From contig NC_089285.1 of the NCBI RefSeq assembly GCF_963678975.1, positions 3,942,531 to 4,006,530 on the forward strand: 64,000 nt of DNA. Direction: 5' to 3'. Source of the stretch: Dysidea avara. Lineage: Eukaryota; Porifera; Demospongiae; Dictyoceratida; Dysideidae. Under the pieces are notes generated by a model that ran no database searches, was not told the origin of the DNA, and saw only the letters and a list, made by a program, of their open reading frames with translations. The translations under genes and the position numbers were made by a program. Below, piece after piece: positions 10,345 to 20,894 of the stretch (within the stretch, counting starts at the first letter, position 1; each line of letters starts with the position of its first letter).

Positions 10345-11098
10345 TTCATAATCGCGATACTGATGCCTCAAGACAAGCGTAACTTGATAATGGCTAAGGC
10401 TACGGGCTTGATTTTTCACTGTTCAATGTCGCTACAGCCCAAGACCTGCCTTTTGGCATACCACAGTACATACAGTGCATTCTTCATGGACTTACCAGTG
10501 TCCTCCTTTGTGTCCCGCTCATCTTTGCTGACAGCGAAAAAGTGTCGATTTGGCGATAGCACGTGATGGCTTCCTTTCGTAATGGAAATTGTCTGTATTT
10601 GTCATAGTGGCTATTTTGATAGCAGAGGTGCTTTTCAAACAGCTCTTGATTTGTACTGATGTGTAACGGGTTGAAAATAGCCGACAACGAAGCATAATGG
10701 ATACTTCACTTTTTAAATGATAATTGATGTAACTGGGGCACACGGCACCATTTCTTCTTTTGATATGGATGGATTTCAGAGGTACTTGTCGACCAGTTCT
10801 TGATTAGAAATGCTGCATAATGGTTGAACATAGCTGACAACGAAGCGTAATGGATGCTTCACTTTTCAGACGATAATTGGGGCGCGTGGCACCATTTCAG
10901 ATGTGGTGTGCGTAGGTTCACCAGTCATAATAATTTATTTACAAAAAAGTTAACAAACAGGTATACAGAAAAATTTGGAAATTTCAACTAGAGTAGGGAC
11001 CATAACACATCAATAAAAAGTACTGAAACAAGCTGGAATAGTAGACGATATTAATTCACAGTAAAACAATAAGAAGTGTTATATCCCTACTGTGCATG
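10345..11098 (+). repeat. R1 interspersed repeat, copy d
   Basis: Close relative of copies a and b. It ends with the same 'tagagtagggaccataacac' and 'cctactgtgcat' tail and lies next to copy c in the same orientation. Confidence 0.7.
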
Positions 11099-11850
11099 GA
11101 ATGTACTTCAAAGAATTTCACTCAGATTTGCACTTTAATGTCTCAACTATCAAACAAGTTCAACATACCTAACCTTACATATCACATAGACAATACTATT
11201 ATCCAACAAGTCGAACATGCTAAGTATCTTGGAGTCACAAAAACTGAACTGGCATGAACACATCAACAATGTTGTCAAGAAGGGAATTCTCTACTTGGTT
11301 TTTTGACACGAAACTTAGCAAACTGTCCAATTGCTGTAAAATCATCATGCTATCAAACTTATTTACGACCAGTTTTAGAGTATGCATCAGTGGTATGGTC
11401 ACCACACTACCAGACAGACATTCAGACTAGAGATAGTGCAAATATGATCAGCAAGATTTGCTTAAATTAGAAAGACAGATACGTAACGTGACTAAAATGA
11501 TGGAATCTTTGGGATGGCCTAGTTTGCAAAGCAGAAGGACAAATGCAAAACTAATAATGTTTTACAAATAATTAACGATATTGTTGATGTGGACATTGAT
11601 GACAATATACTAGTACCAGTAACATGTCACTATACACGTGGTCACCTCATGCACCCTTATACAAGAGTGGATGCTTTCAAATATTCAAATATGCCATCAT
11701 TGATTAAACTCTGGAATACCTTGCTGGGAGATGTTGTCTCAGTGGAAAATTTTCAAGCCAACTTGCACACACATGCATACACTTGTTCTATTCATCAGGT
11801 GGAGAACAGTATCTATGTTACTTCATATAAAACAAATAATTTTATTCACA
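11099..11850 (+). pseudogene. LINE reverse transcriptase relic, C-terminal part
   Basis: Read across several frames, this encodes the C-terminal region of a CR1/L2/jockey-like non-LTR retrotransposon ORF2. Visible are 'AKYLGVT', a 'WHEHINNVVKKG' block, 'YLRPVLEYASVVWSPH' and a late 'MESLGWPSLQSRR' segment. At least two frameshifts and several stops break it. The upstream catalytic part is absent, as expected for a 5'-truncated LINE copy. Clade not resolved. Confidence 0.75.
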
Positions 11851-11879
11851 GAAGCCATAGAACATAGTTGCTTGTCCTC

Positions 11880-12110
11880 TTACGGGATCACAGAAAAAAA
11901 GACTTACACCTGCAAATATACTAGGGATTAAATATCCACTAGTAGATCTGCAGGTGTAGGCGATCTCCCTTGTTTCCCAACTTATTTTTCAATGATCTTA
12001 AAATTCTTAATTTTCCTTGTACTTCTAACTTGTGGAAATAAAAGGTATAGTGGAGCAAGGACCTGGAGGTCGCCTACACCTGAAGATGTACTAGATGGAA
12101 AATAAATTAC
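11880..12110. mobile_element. 'Cacctgcagata' palindromic MITE family, copy 1
   Basis: Inverted halves around 'ggattaaatatccactag' carry 'acacctgcaaatatacta' and 'gatctgcaggtgtagg'. A second inverted match, 'gtcgcctacacctgaag', lies at about 12070. Relatives are at 14850, 19245, 25650, 37775 and 46850. Confidence 0.6.
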
Positions 12111-13892
12111 AGGCATTAATTAAATGATCATAACTTACAAATGCAGTCCTCTTACCAGGATGCAGCTAACATCATCGGTTCTCCATGAACAGGCGAATCC
12201 ATTGCTGGGTAAGTTTTGTCTTCCAGGTACTTCCTACGACCAGGACAAAAGTGAAGACGTGAGAAATAAAAAATGGTCCGCTTGTGCAATGCAAGGTAGA
12301 CTAATATTAGCTCTTACCTTCCATCTCTTTGGGAGTATTGACACGAAACAAAGATTTGGAGTTCTTCTTGCACGATTCTACCAAGGTTATTGGTGTGATC
12401 ACCTTCCTTCATTGTTAAAACAAATGCTCAAAATTTTACGGAATATTTTTAAGATTTCATAAATACTCCATCCATTTAGTTTTATCTGATTTCACAGGTT
12501 ATTATATCTAACCCAAACCCTACCCCTATCCTAACTAACCCTACTAGTGAATTTCCAGTGAATGACTAGTGAATGTCCTAATTCTACTAGCGAATGTCCT
12601 AATTCTACCAACGAATTTTCCTAAACCTACTAGCACACCACAACAGTAGATTCCTAATTCATTTATATACACTAAATCCAAAACTGGAAATTGGTACCCA
12701 CAATTAAATCTACCATGCTATGCTATAAAAGAAAACTAAGTAATTTGCCGATGGTGGCAAGGCTTTGAGGATGCCACATTAGCTTTATGTGTTTCCAAAT
12801 CTAGCAAAAATATTTTCCAAAATTGGCATGTTCTCTGATTACAATTTCCAATTTAGTGCTTTCAAAAATTGGCAAAATTGTTCTTTCCAAAACTGGGCAT
12901 ATTAAAATTTGCCAAAGGTGGCATACCTGCTTGCATGGTTGGATAACAGCAAGGTGAATTTCAACATTTATTAGAAAACTTTATTTATTACTGATAAGTA
13001 ACCAAGAAACAGCACTTTTGTTAATTAAGGGTGCTCTGTACATTTCCGCATATGGCTTCTGAGGTTAGCACAGCTGGGGCTTACTAATGGATTCCCATGG
13101 TTTCCAGTAATTATCTAATTAGTCTGTGGCTTGTTTAACATGTGGCGTGCCCAACAAGAAAATGTCTTTTGTGATGAAATAACATGCCACAAAGAAAGAA
13201 AGAAGAGCGATATACATGAAGGAAGCGAAGTAAGTGTTGTATCTTCTTCATCGTGTCTAGTGAATATAGCGATCCGTAATTGACCAATTATCTTCCAGTT
13301 ACGCAATTAAGAAACAATAACTGTGGCCATAGAACAGCTGTTGGTGCCTCAGTTTTTACACCTTGATACTAAAATTAGAACTAGTTCGTCATTTTACACC
13401 CGATAGGATCGAAAATTTCAGATGGGAAACCATGATATTTATGTAATAAAAGAGCATTTGTTGTTTTTTAATAGCTCCTTTGGGTGAGGAATGGCATAGA
13501 GGTAAAGAAGACTGATTAGTGCCAGCACAAAAGCGGAAGAAGAGTATCTGATAACTGAGAAGCCATAGAACAAAAACAGAAATGCACGTTTACTTGTACA
13601 GTTTTCAATAATGTATTTTTAAAGAATCAAGTCTCTAGGGCATAAACTGTGGGACTAGTTCTAGTTTGAAGCGAAACATTATAACTCGCCTTCTACAGTG
13701 AGTTAAGACATTTGGACTAAACTGTGCAGTAGTGATAGCTTATTGCAAATAAAAAGAGTTTAGCAGAATGGTTTATCAGAAAACATAATTTACGGGAAAC
13801 CCACCCTTAAACTGTTTAAGGCCCACTGCTGTAATATTATGTCCAAGTGTGTAAGCAGTAAACAAAGAGATGTAACTCTGCATTTATTGCAG
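12111..13892. other. Long unassigned stretch
   Basis: No gene family recognised. At 12540-12640 there is a loose tandem repeat on 'gaatgtcctaattctac'. At 12740-12920 several 'aattggca' repeats occur. The rest is AT-rich, consistent with intron. Confidence 0.4.
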
Positions 13893-14044
13893 GTATGGGC
13901 TCTGTCAAGTGCCACTAGTAAGTGATTCTTTTGATATATACATACATGAAAATTGCAAGCGTATCAGTTAAAAATTGCAAGCATACCAGTTAAAAATTGC
14001 TTTTAGATTGCAAGCGTATCATACAACACGGTAGTACTGTATAG

Positions 14045-14960
14045 TAGAGTTGGGGGGGGGGGTTTCCCTCCAGTATCACCCAATAAACAGCCTCACTTTT
14101 CCTTCAAAACAGCTTGGCAGCATTGATTAAGCATAACCAAGCTCAAAATTCCTTCAGAATGACCCCCAAACCTTTCCAACAAGTTTCTATGGAATTTAAA
14201 AATTTTGTACTTAACTGAATTTTCTACTCTGTTTTCTTTAGCCAAGCACAACTCGACTATAGTAGTTAATGCTATGGGCTTGATTTCTTTACTGTTTGGC
14301 AAGGGACATCTCTTTTTGCCTACTGTAGCAGCCACAGTGCATGTACCATGGACCTACCTTTGTCCTCCTTTGTGTCTCATTTCTTTCTCCACTACCTTGA
14401 AGGTGTTAATTTGCGGTGACACACAGTGGCTTCAATTAATGCAAGCGTGTTACAAGCATTATCTGTAATTCCATAGTGAGTGGATTAATTGCAGAGGCTC
14501 TTCTTGTACTGTTCTTTGTTTGTAACACTGTATAACTGCTAGAACATACCTGAAAACAAGGCCATTTTCTTTCCAGTAATTGATAGTTGGGATGCACATT
14601 TAATTGCAACAATTTCCGTAGTAAATCGATTGATGACTGAGGCACTTCTTGCACTATTCTTTGTTTGTAATGCAATATAAGGGGTGGAGACACCTCTTTC
14701 CAGTAATTGACAGTTAGGACATGTGTCAAGTCTGACTGGCGCCATTGTTTTCTTTGATGCGGTATGCATGGTTATTGTTGCAAAAAAGTAAACAAACAAG
14801 TAATTTTTTTTTTAATTGAGTAGGAATCGTAGAAACAAAGCATGTCTGAAGTAGATATTTAATGTCCACTAATATAGCTGGAGGTGTCGATGACCTCCTT
14901 TGTTTCTCTACTTTTTATTTCTATGATCTCTGCTAGATATAAACAAGTTGATGTTGTGCA
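14045..14960 (+). repeat. R1 copy e plus 'cacctgcagata'-type tail
   Basis: The region starts at a G-run and contains 'cagcctcacttttcc', 'ggcttgatttctttactgtt' and repeated 'ccagtaattgatagttggg' blocks. It ends in a half-palindrome (14850-14950) related to the copy-1 MITE at 11880. Confidence 0.65.
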
Positions 14961-15560
14961 ACTTCTAAAAACTAGGTGCCATTCAGCTAACTAACTCATC
15001 TGGAATTAACCAATGGGTTTTTGGTTGTGCAATAATGCATAGTTAATTTATTGTAATTCTCGGATTTTGTAATTCATGAAATTTATGTAATTCTTCAATT
15101 ACAATGCTATGCACTGCTAAGGAAGCGCTTGTTAAACAAACTGCTTTTATCAACATATTACGCACAGAAGTATCTTCTAAACCGTTTTATAGTTTGACTA
15201 TTGTGTTTTTTTCCCACAAATTTTCTCAACAAAGCCTCAGAGCTCCTCTTCATTTTCGTTCATGTACGTAGGAGATTCACCCCTTTCCCAACTCGAAGGA
15301 ATAGGCTATTCCTAGTAGTCTACTAGGCTAGCACTGTTGTTTCTCAATTGTTAAACGCCTGTAAAACCCGAAGGGAAAGTGATTCACAAAGTCTGAGGAG
15401 ACTCGCCACACCCGTATTTCAGTCCGCCAAAAAGAAACCATTTCAGAGCAAAGTTTTCATGTGCGCAAGTTTAGTACAGCCTTCATTTTGCTTTTTTTTC
15501 TACGTAAAAGCTGCTTTTACCATTTAACAATTTTGCTTATGTGGGTGTGTACAGACAAAC
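14961..15560. other. Unassigned sequence
   Basis: Nothing recognised. A weak IR ('aattacataaatttcatgaatt'-like) lies near 15060-15105. Confidence 0.35.
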
Positions 15561-15565
15561 ATAGG

Positions 15566-15588
15566 TAGATAGATAGGTAGATAGATAG

Positions 15589-15677
<89 letters not shown>
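15566..15677. repeat. (AC)n microsatellite with GATA-type leader
   Basis: A 'gatagataggta' run at 15566-15590 leads into about 42 uninterrupted AC dinucleotides (15592-15676). Confidence 0.98.
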
Positions 15678-15678
<1 letters not shown>

Positions 15679-15698
15679 TTATGAAAACAATTACACCA

Positions 15699-15746
15699 GG
15701 CATGTGCCCACAGCCAGCCTTTGGTTGGCTGTGGGCACGCCTGGTT
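15699..15746. repeat. Perfect-looking hairpin 'ccaggc...gcctgg'
   Basis: A short palindrome with arms on 'aggcatgtgcccacagcca'. A related GC-rich palindrome occurs at 60372-60416. It is probably the end structure of a small element. Confidence 0.6.
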
Positions 15747-15782
15747 TAAAATTTTCTTAATTTTTTCTTATACTCATTACAT

Positions 15783-16444
15783 TTATAGTAGAGTGGCGTA
15801 GTGTGCATTTCATGCACTTTGTGATACAATTATGCACATAAAAATAGTAGTCCTTGTGACATTTATTTTTGATATAGTGCCACTGCGTGTTTGGCCTTAG
15901 ACAACCTTTATAGCCATTTTTGCATTGAATATTTATCATTTTTGTCTTTATCTCCCTGAAGCATTACTTTACACTGTTTAAGGTGTTGCTCTAAGAAACA
16001 ATGCGACTTTTGTTTGAAGTGAATAGCTTATTCCACCACAAAGTTATGATTACTTTAAGTAGTTGTAAAATTTGTTGCCCTTGGGGTGTAAATTACCAAT
16101 GGTCATTAAACTTCATAGAAATTCATGCCTAATATAAATTATCATAACTTTGGGGTGCTATCACGTATTGACTTCAAATAAATATCAAGTAGTTTCTGTC
16201 AGCAAGACCTATAATCTGTAATCATGTTTAAACAATGTAAAATAATGCTTCAGGGAGATAAAGACAAAAATGACGAATTCTCATTGAAAAATGGCAGTAA
16301 AGGTCACCAGAGGTCGAATTTGTGATAGCTCTCTATAGCAAAAAATAATTATTACAAGGAGTACTATTTGTGTGAAAAGTTTCATAATTGTATCACAAAG
16401 TGCATGAATGCTAATTTTTTGTACTATGCCGCTCCACTATTATA
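15783..16444. mobile_element. Inverted-repeat element, about 660 bp
   Basis: Left arm 'tatagtagagtggcgtagt' and right arm 'actatgccgctccactat' are inverted. Further matching arms inside are 'gcactttgtgatacaatt' and an inner pair at 15940-15990 and 16215-16262 ('ctttatctccctgaagcatt'). No ORF. It is a MITE or fold-back type; the target duplication was not resolved. Confidence 0.7.
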
Positions 16445-17462
16445 GAACAATAAAACTATCCTTGTAGAATTCACCACTTTTGTTGTGAAGGTGCTATTGG
16501 CTTGTGGTAAGCTCTCCATTCAAAGGTGAACCATGTGATATATGACTCATAAAAATTAAGATGGCGAAATGTTTAGTGATCATGTCACGGAGAAAACCAA
16601 TCATGTACAGGTGCTGGAAAATCACTTTGTTGCTTGAAAAAGAAAAATTCTGCACACATGTTGGTTACTGTTATTATTATTGAGGGACAAGTTTTCTAGT
16701 ATAGCTTTTAATAGCGTTTTTACTTCCTGGGGTTTGTTAACACTACGACTTGCTAAATAACAGAATGTGTAATTTTTTAGAAACATGCGGGTTTTCAGGG
16801 TAGACATTGTTACAATGATGGTTCTTTAAAATGGTTTTATTAAACAACAAATTTAATCCATGCACCACTGTTAGCAGTAACTAGCACTGTTAACATGTTG
16901 ACTGGGGTAGAGATCAAACCGTGCTACTGTGTGTTACTATGGCTTCATGTGCAGACAAGATACTTTTGTGGTACTTCAAATATCAGTGTAGTTTTCATTT
17001 ACATATCTGTTTGCATGCGAAGATCAAAGGCTGTTACTTGGGATTATTTCAGGTGATCACTTATTGGCCGTACTTTGTACCAGATTGTTTTGCATTGAGA
17101 TATTCATAGCAACATATCAGTTTCCAAATCATTTGTGTTTCCAAGGCCAAAACCAATGGTGTAGCACATCAATTATCATTAATTGATGCTTTTTCTAGTC
17201 AACAAATTGAGCACAATTTTAACTAGAATGTGTTCTATTTCACATTTCAAACTGGTGCAAAGTAACCACCTTATATTAGTGACAGCCAGTATTAAAGTTT
17301 ACCTTCCTGAAACTTTATTACAATGTTCATGCAACCTTCACTTCTCACACACCAGCTGGTTTTACTCATTTGGTAGGTGCATACAGACAGTTATTCTAAA
17401 TCCGGAACCAGGTCTTCATCCTACAGCCCTATATATTAGGATTATCGTGTACAGTATGGTAT
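16445..17462. other. Unassigned sequence
   Basis: No recognised gene or repeat; AT-rich and consistent with intron. Confidence 0.35.
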
Positions 17463-17470
17463 ATCACATT

Positions 17471-18087
17471 TAGTGTTGCACCGATAATCGGTTGAATTAT
17501 CAGTAACAACCGATATTAGTTAATTTTACAAGTATCGGTATCGGCTATGAAGCGGAAATAATTTGCCGATTAACCGAAACTCACAATCAATCATTAAATT
17601 GACGGCAATGAACAGGTGAAAGTAAAGAAGGTGGTGAATGTAGCAGTAAGTGGTTTGCTGTAACTGTTTTTTAACTGTTTTGGCTTGTTTGTTTGCAAAA
17701 GTATGGGTGCAAGGCTATAGCAGGCTGTGTATACTTATCAGCCGCCCACACAATTAGTTGATCACTCTTCACAGAGGGTCTGTAGTCCCACTGAAAGCAC
17801 TGTTTGATAAGCTGGCTTAGCTGTTTTATAACTACTTGGCTTCCTTTTCCATGAAAGGAGATAGTAGCAAAACTGTAGAAAACATTGTATAAGTCAGCTT
17901 CCCACGCAATTAATTACATTATCATTACAAATGCAGTTTATACACATAAACTTTAGGTGATTTTCTGCTCCTCCTCCTCTGTTCTGAAGAATTGAAGAAT
18001 ATCGGTAAATATCGGCATATCGGTTACAGGAATAGGCAAATAATTGGTATCGGCAAATGTGAAAAAATGCATATCGGTGCAACACTA
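17471..18087. mobile_element. hAT-type MITE, 617 bp
   Basis: Ends are 'tagtgttgcaccgata' and 'atcggtgcaacacta', with 'tatcggtatcgg' subterminal repeats at both sides. The perfect 8-bp target duplication atcacatt is at 17463-17470 and 18088-18095. There is no transposase. It lies just before the 18147 exon. Confidence 0.93.
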
Positions 18088-18146
18088 ATCACATTGTACA
18101 GATCTCTTTTAAAATTGTATTTTACATTGTATTGTATCTGTGATAG

Positions 18147-18194
18147 GTATCACTCACACTAGTTCCATGTCACCAACCTCTGATTTAAGTACAA
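18147..18194 (+). CDS. Ser/Thr-rich stalk exon, phase 1-1
   Basis: Acceptor 'tgtgatag', donor 'gtatgt'. The exon is 48 bp, phase 1-1, and encodes ITHTSSMSPTSDLST after the junction codon. The mucin-like composition fits the 7104, 7217 and 19798 exons. Confidence 0.55.
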
Positions 18195-18256
18195 GTATGT
18201 ATTTATGTGCGTATTGTTGTAAAAGTGCCAGTTGTTGTATACATTTAGTCATTATT

Positions 18257-19524
18257 AATCCACACTAAAAAACCAAGCTGTGAAAAATGGTGCGGTCTAT
18301 ATAAGCTTGGGTGAAAAAAGTTGTGAAATCAGGAGTGTTGGCCAAGTAATAGTTGCAGTGATGTTAATTATACAGTATGGTAGTACTGTATATTAGGAAT
18401 CATGGAGATTGGGATTTTTCTGTCCAAAAAAATCATCCAAATTCCAGCTTCACAAGATTATCTTGATGCCTTGGCAGTATTGGTTATGCAAAACCAAACC
18501 CATTCAGTAGGACCCTAAATGCTTCAAATAGGTTGCTAAAATTTTAATAAAATTTTTTTATTCAATGGAATTTTCTACTGACTGACTAACTGCCTGATGT
18601 CTTCAGGCAAGCGTAACTGAATAGCAGCTAAGACTACGGTTCACTGTTCAACACTGTGTCAGCCCGACAGGTGCTTTTTGGCATACTGCAGTATGTACAA
18701 TGCACGCATCATGGACTTACCTTTGTCCTCCTTTGTGTCCCATTTCTTTTTGCTGACAGCCCATGGTGTTAAATTGCAGTAGCACAATGGCTTCCCAGCT
18801 ATGTTTGGTAACAGGAATCATCTGTATTTTTCGTGGAGACTGGATTGATTGCAGAGGCACTTTTCTTTTACTGTTGTTTGCTTGTAACAGTATGTAACGG
18901 GCTGAACATAGCTGAAAGCAAAGCGTAATGGCCATTTCACTTTCAAGTCAGTAATTGATAATTGGAGTACACACATTGTCCGTATTTTTTAGCGGTGACT
19001 GGATTGATTGGAGAGGCGCTTCTCTCATTTGTAGCACTGTGTAACGGACTGAGCATACTGTAGGTGAAAGTGAAGTGTAATGGCCACTTTACTTTCCAGT
19101 CAGTAATTGATAGTTGGGGCACGTGTTCAGACAAAAACATAAACTCAGGCACCATTCTTTCTTCTGGTACAGTATGTGCAGAAGTCATAATAATGTTACA
19201 AAAAAGTAAACAAATAAGTATAAGGAAATATTAGAAATTTTAAGTTTGATTAGGGATTATAGAAAAAAGTAGGAAAACAAGGCTGGTCGCTTACACCTGC
19301 AGATATACTAGAGGACATTTAATTAGGGATTAAATGTCCTCTAATATATCTGCAGGTGTAGGCGACCCTTGTTTCCCTAATCGAACTTATTTTTCCTTAC
19401 ACCTGTGGATATATTTACATCAATGCAGCCATTTCTTGGCCGCCATTGTTGATTTCACAACTTTTTCACCCAAGCTTATAAAGGCTGCACCATTTTTTCA
19501 CAGCTTGGCTGTTTTGTGTGGATT
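18257..19524. mobile_element. Non-autonomous element with TIRs related to the 24185-34508 element
   Basis: The left end (18257-18345) and right end (19434-19524) are inverted over about 90 bp and share 'ccaagctgtgaaaaa', 'gcttgggtgaaaaa' and 'gttgtgaaatca'. The same layout, diverged, forms the 79-bp TIR at 24185 and 34508 (gctgtaaaaaaagtgtgcgg, ..ggtgaaaaaagatgtgaaat). The interior is R1 copy f (about 18385-19230) and a palindromic 'acctgcagatatacta' MITE (19245-19390). It has no gene, so it must be moved in trans if it moves at all. Confidence 0.75.
19245..19400. mobile_element. 'Cacctgcagata' palindromic MITE, cleanest copy
   Basis: Near-perfect inverted halves: 'acctgcagatatactagagg' and 'cctctaatatatctgcaggt'. 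Outer arms match on 'aaacaagg' and 'ccttgtttcc'. It is nested in the 18257-19524 element. Confidence 0.75.
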
Positions 19525-19797
19525 TTTGTACCTTATTTGTTTTTACTCATACAAGTAGAAGGGTCCAACTAGATCATTAATGGGTGTAGTCATTGTGCCC
19601 TGTGAACCTGTTGAACAGTGACAGGTACTACTGGGTGTCTTCACCTTTTACAGTAGCAGAAGTGCTTCAAATATCCTAATAGACTACTTAAGAAAGGTAG
19701 TACAGAAAATCAATGCCTCAATTATTCTGAATCAGATGTTGACATGTGTGTTGTCCTGTATAACAGTAGTTTTAGTGTGTGTACTATATATGTGTAG
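19525..19797. other. Intronic spacer
   Basis: Nothing recognised between the 18257-19524 element and the 19798 exon. Confidence 0.35.
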
Positions 19798-19872
19798 GTA
19801 GCTATGATCTTGTGCATGAAGCTACTACATCATCAATGCCAGTTTCAGTCATACCATCACCTACTCCTACAG
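19798..19872 (+). CDS. Ser/Thr/Pro-rich stalk exon, phase 1-1
   Basis: Acceptor 'tatgtgtag', donor 'gtaaag'. The exon is 75 bp and phase 1-1. The peptide includes EATTSSMPVSVIPSPTPT, a typical O-glycosylated stalk. Its trailing G joins the 39489 Ig exon to give an in-frame Asp. Confidence 0.6.
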
Positions 19873-20008
19873 GTAAAGTATATAGTAATGACTGGATGAT
19901 ATTATTATAACATTTGATATTGTAATATGTCACAGTGGTAAACAGTATACATAGAAAATTGTGAATTGTAGTCAGCAGACCAGTTACAAGAACTCCAGAG
20001 TGATAAAA

Positions 20009-20118
20009 TCAAGACACATGGTAGTGTGTCATGTGGCCAAGAAGCCGGCATGCAATACCGTGATCAAGACACACGGTAGTGTGTCGTGCGGCCCAAGAAG
20101 CCGGCGCGCAACCCCGTG
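20009..20118. repeat. 55-bp tandem duplication
   Basis: Two units starting at 20009 and 20064 share 'tcaagacaca.ggtagtgtgt' and 'aagaagccggc'. The second has more CpG (cgtgcgg, ggcgcgc) where the first has TpG or CpA, the pattern expected from methylated-C decay. Confidence 0.85.
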
Positions 20119-20120
20119 AG

Positions 20121-20894
20121 TATATTGACAGGAAGAAAGAATACGCAATTTTCGCACCTCCGTAGCTCTGTGCTGCCTTGATGAAACAACACGAATTTTG
20201 CTGTGGACACTCCCTCCACCTTCAGCACTCCACATTCCAAATTTGAGCGAAATCGCTTCAAGCGTTCCCGAGATATGCGACTTCAAAAATTGGCTTAGTT
20301 TCTTCGTTTTTTTTTTCTTCTTATTTTTCTTCCTCTTTTCGCACACTTACAAAAACTGCTATAAAACGCGAACGCCTTATCCGATCGCCTTGAAATTTGG
20401 CACACAGAAGGAGGGTATAAAGGCGCATCTCTGTACCAACTTTGGCTGGAATACGATAAACAGGCAAAGAGTTATGAGCGATTATTCACGAAACATAATA
20501 CCAATATGTTGTCACGCCTACAGGGTAAACCGCGTATGGGAAGAAGCTGAAAATCGGTGGGTGAATAGGTTAACTATTGAACCTCAAACCTTTTGTGGTT
20601 TGAAAGAAATCGAGCTAAAAACCAGGAAGATACAACGAAAAAACCAACAGTGTGTAACAATTACGCAATCGAGATTAGCTAATATAAAACGACTGCTTGC
20701 CACGCCTACCAGGTAAACTGCTTGGGGTAATGCTTTGAAAATCGCTGTATAGATGGAGTTATCATCTTAGAAAGGCTCTTCAATGGTGTAGAAGAATCAG
20801 ACTTAAAGCCACGGAGTTATAACACGAAATCCAACTTGGTGCAGCAAGTGCGAGATCGAGATACTCTAATAGAGCAGTCATCCTAATAGAGCAG
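20121..20894 (+). repeat. R3 head, copy 1 (precedes 30-bp minisatellite)
   Basis: The roughly 780-bp block starts 'tattgacaggaagaaa'. It is about 80% alike by eye to 34509-35285, and both are followed by the same minisatellite. The 172-codon ORF inside (20198-20716) is only partly conserved in copy 2 and contains a homopolymeric 'FFFFFLFFF' run. I treat it as non-coding repeat, with the caveat that the 'PYPIALK' to 'CCHAYRVN' stretch is similar in both. Confidence 0.7.

Noticed and set aside
13893..13917. Possible extra stalk exon (gcag/..../gtaagt)
   Set aside because: Splice signals look good but the 25-bp length breaks the phase 1-1 pattern of the neighbouring exons.
20198..20716. 172-codon ORF in the R3 head
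   Set aside because: Lies in a repeat whose second copy has a shorter, frame-disrupted version; homopolymer Phe run; no family match.
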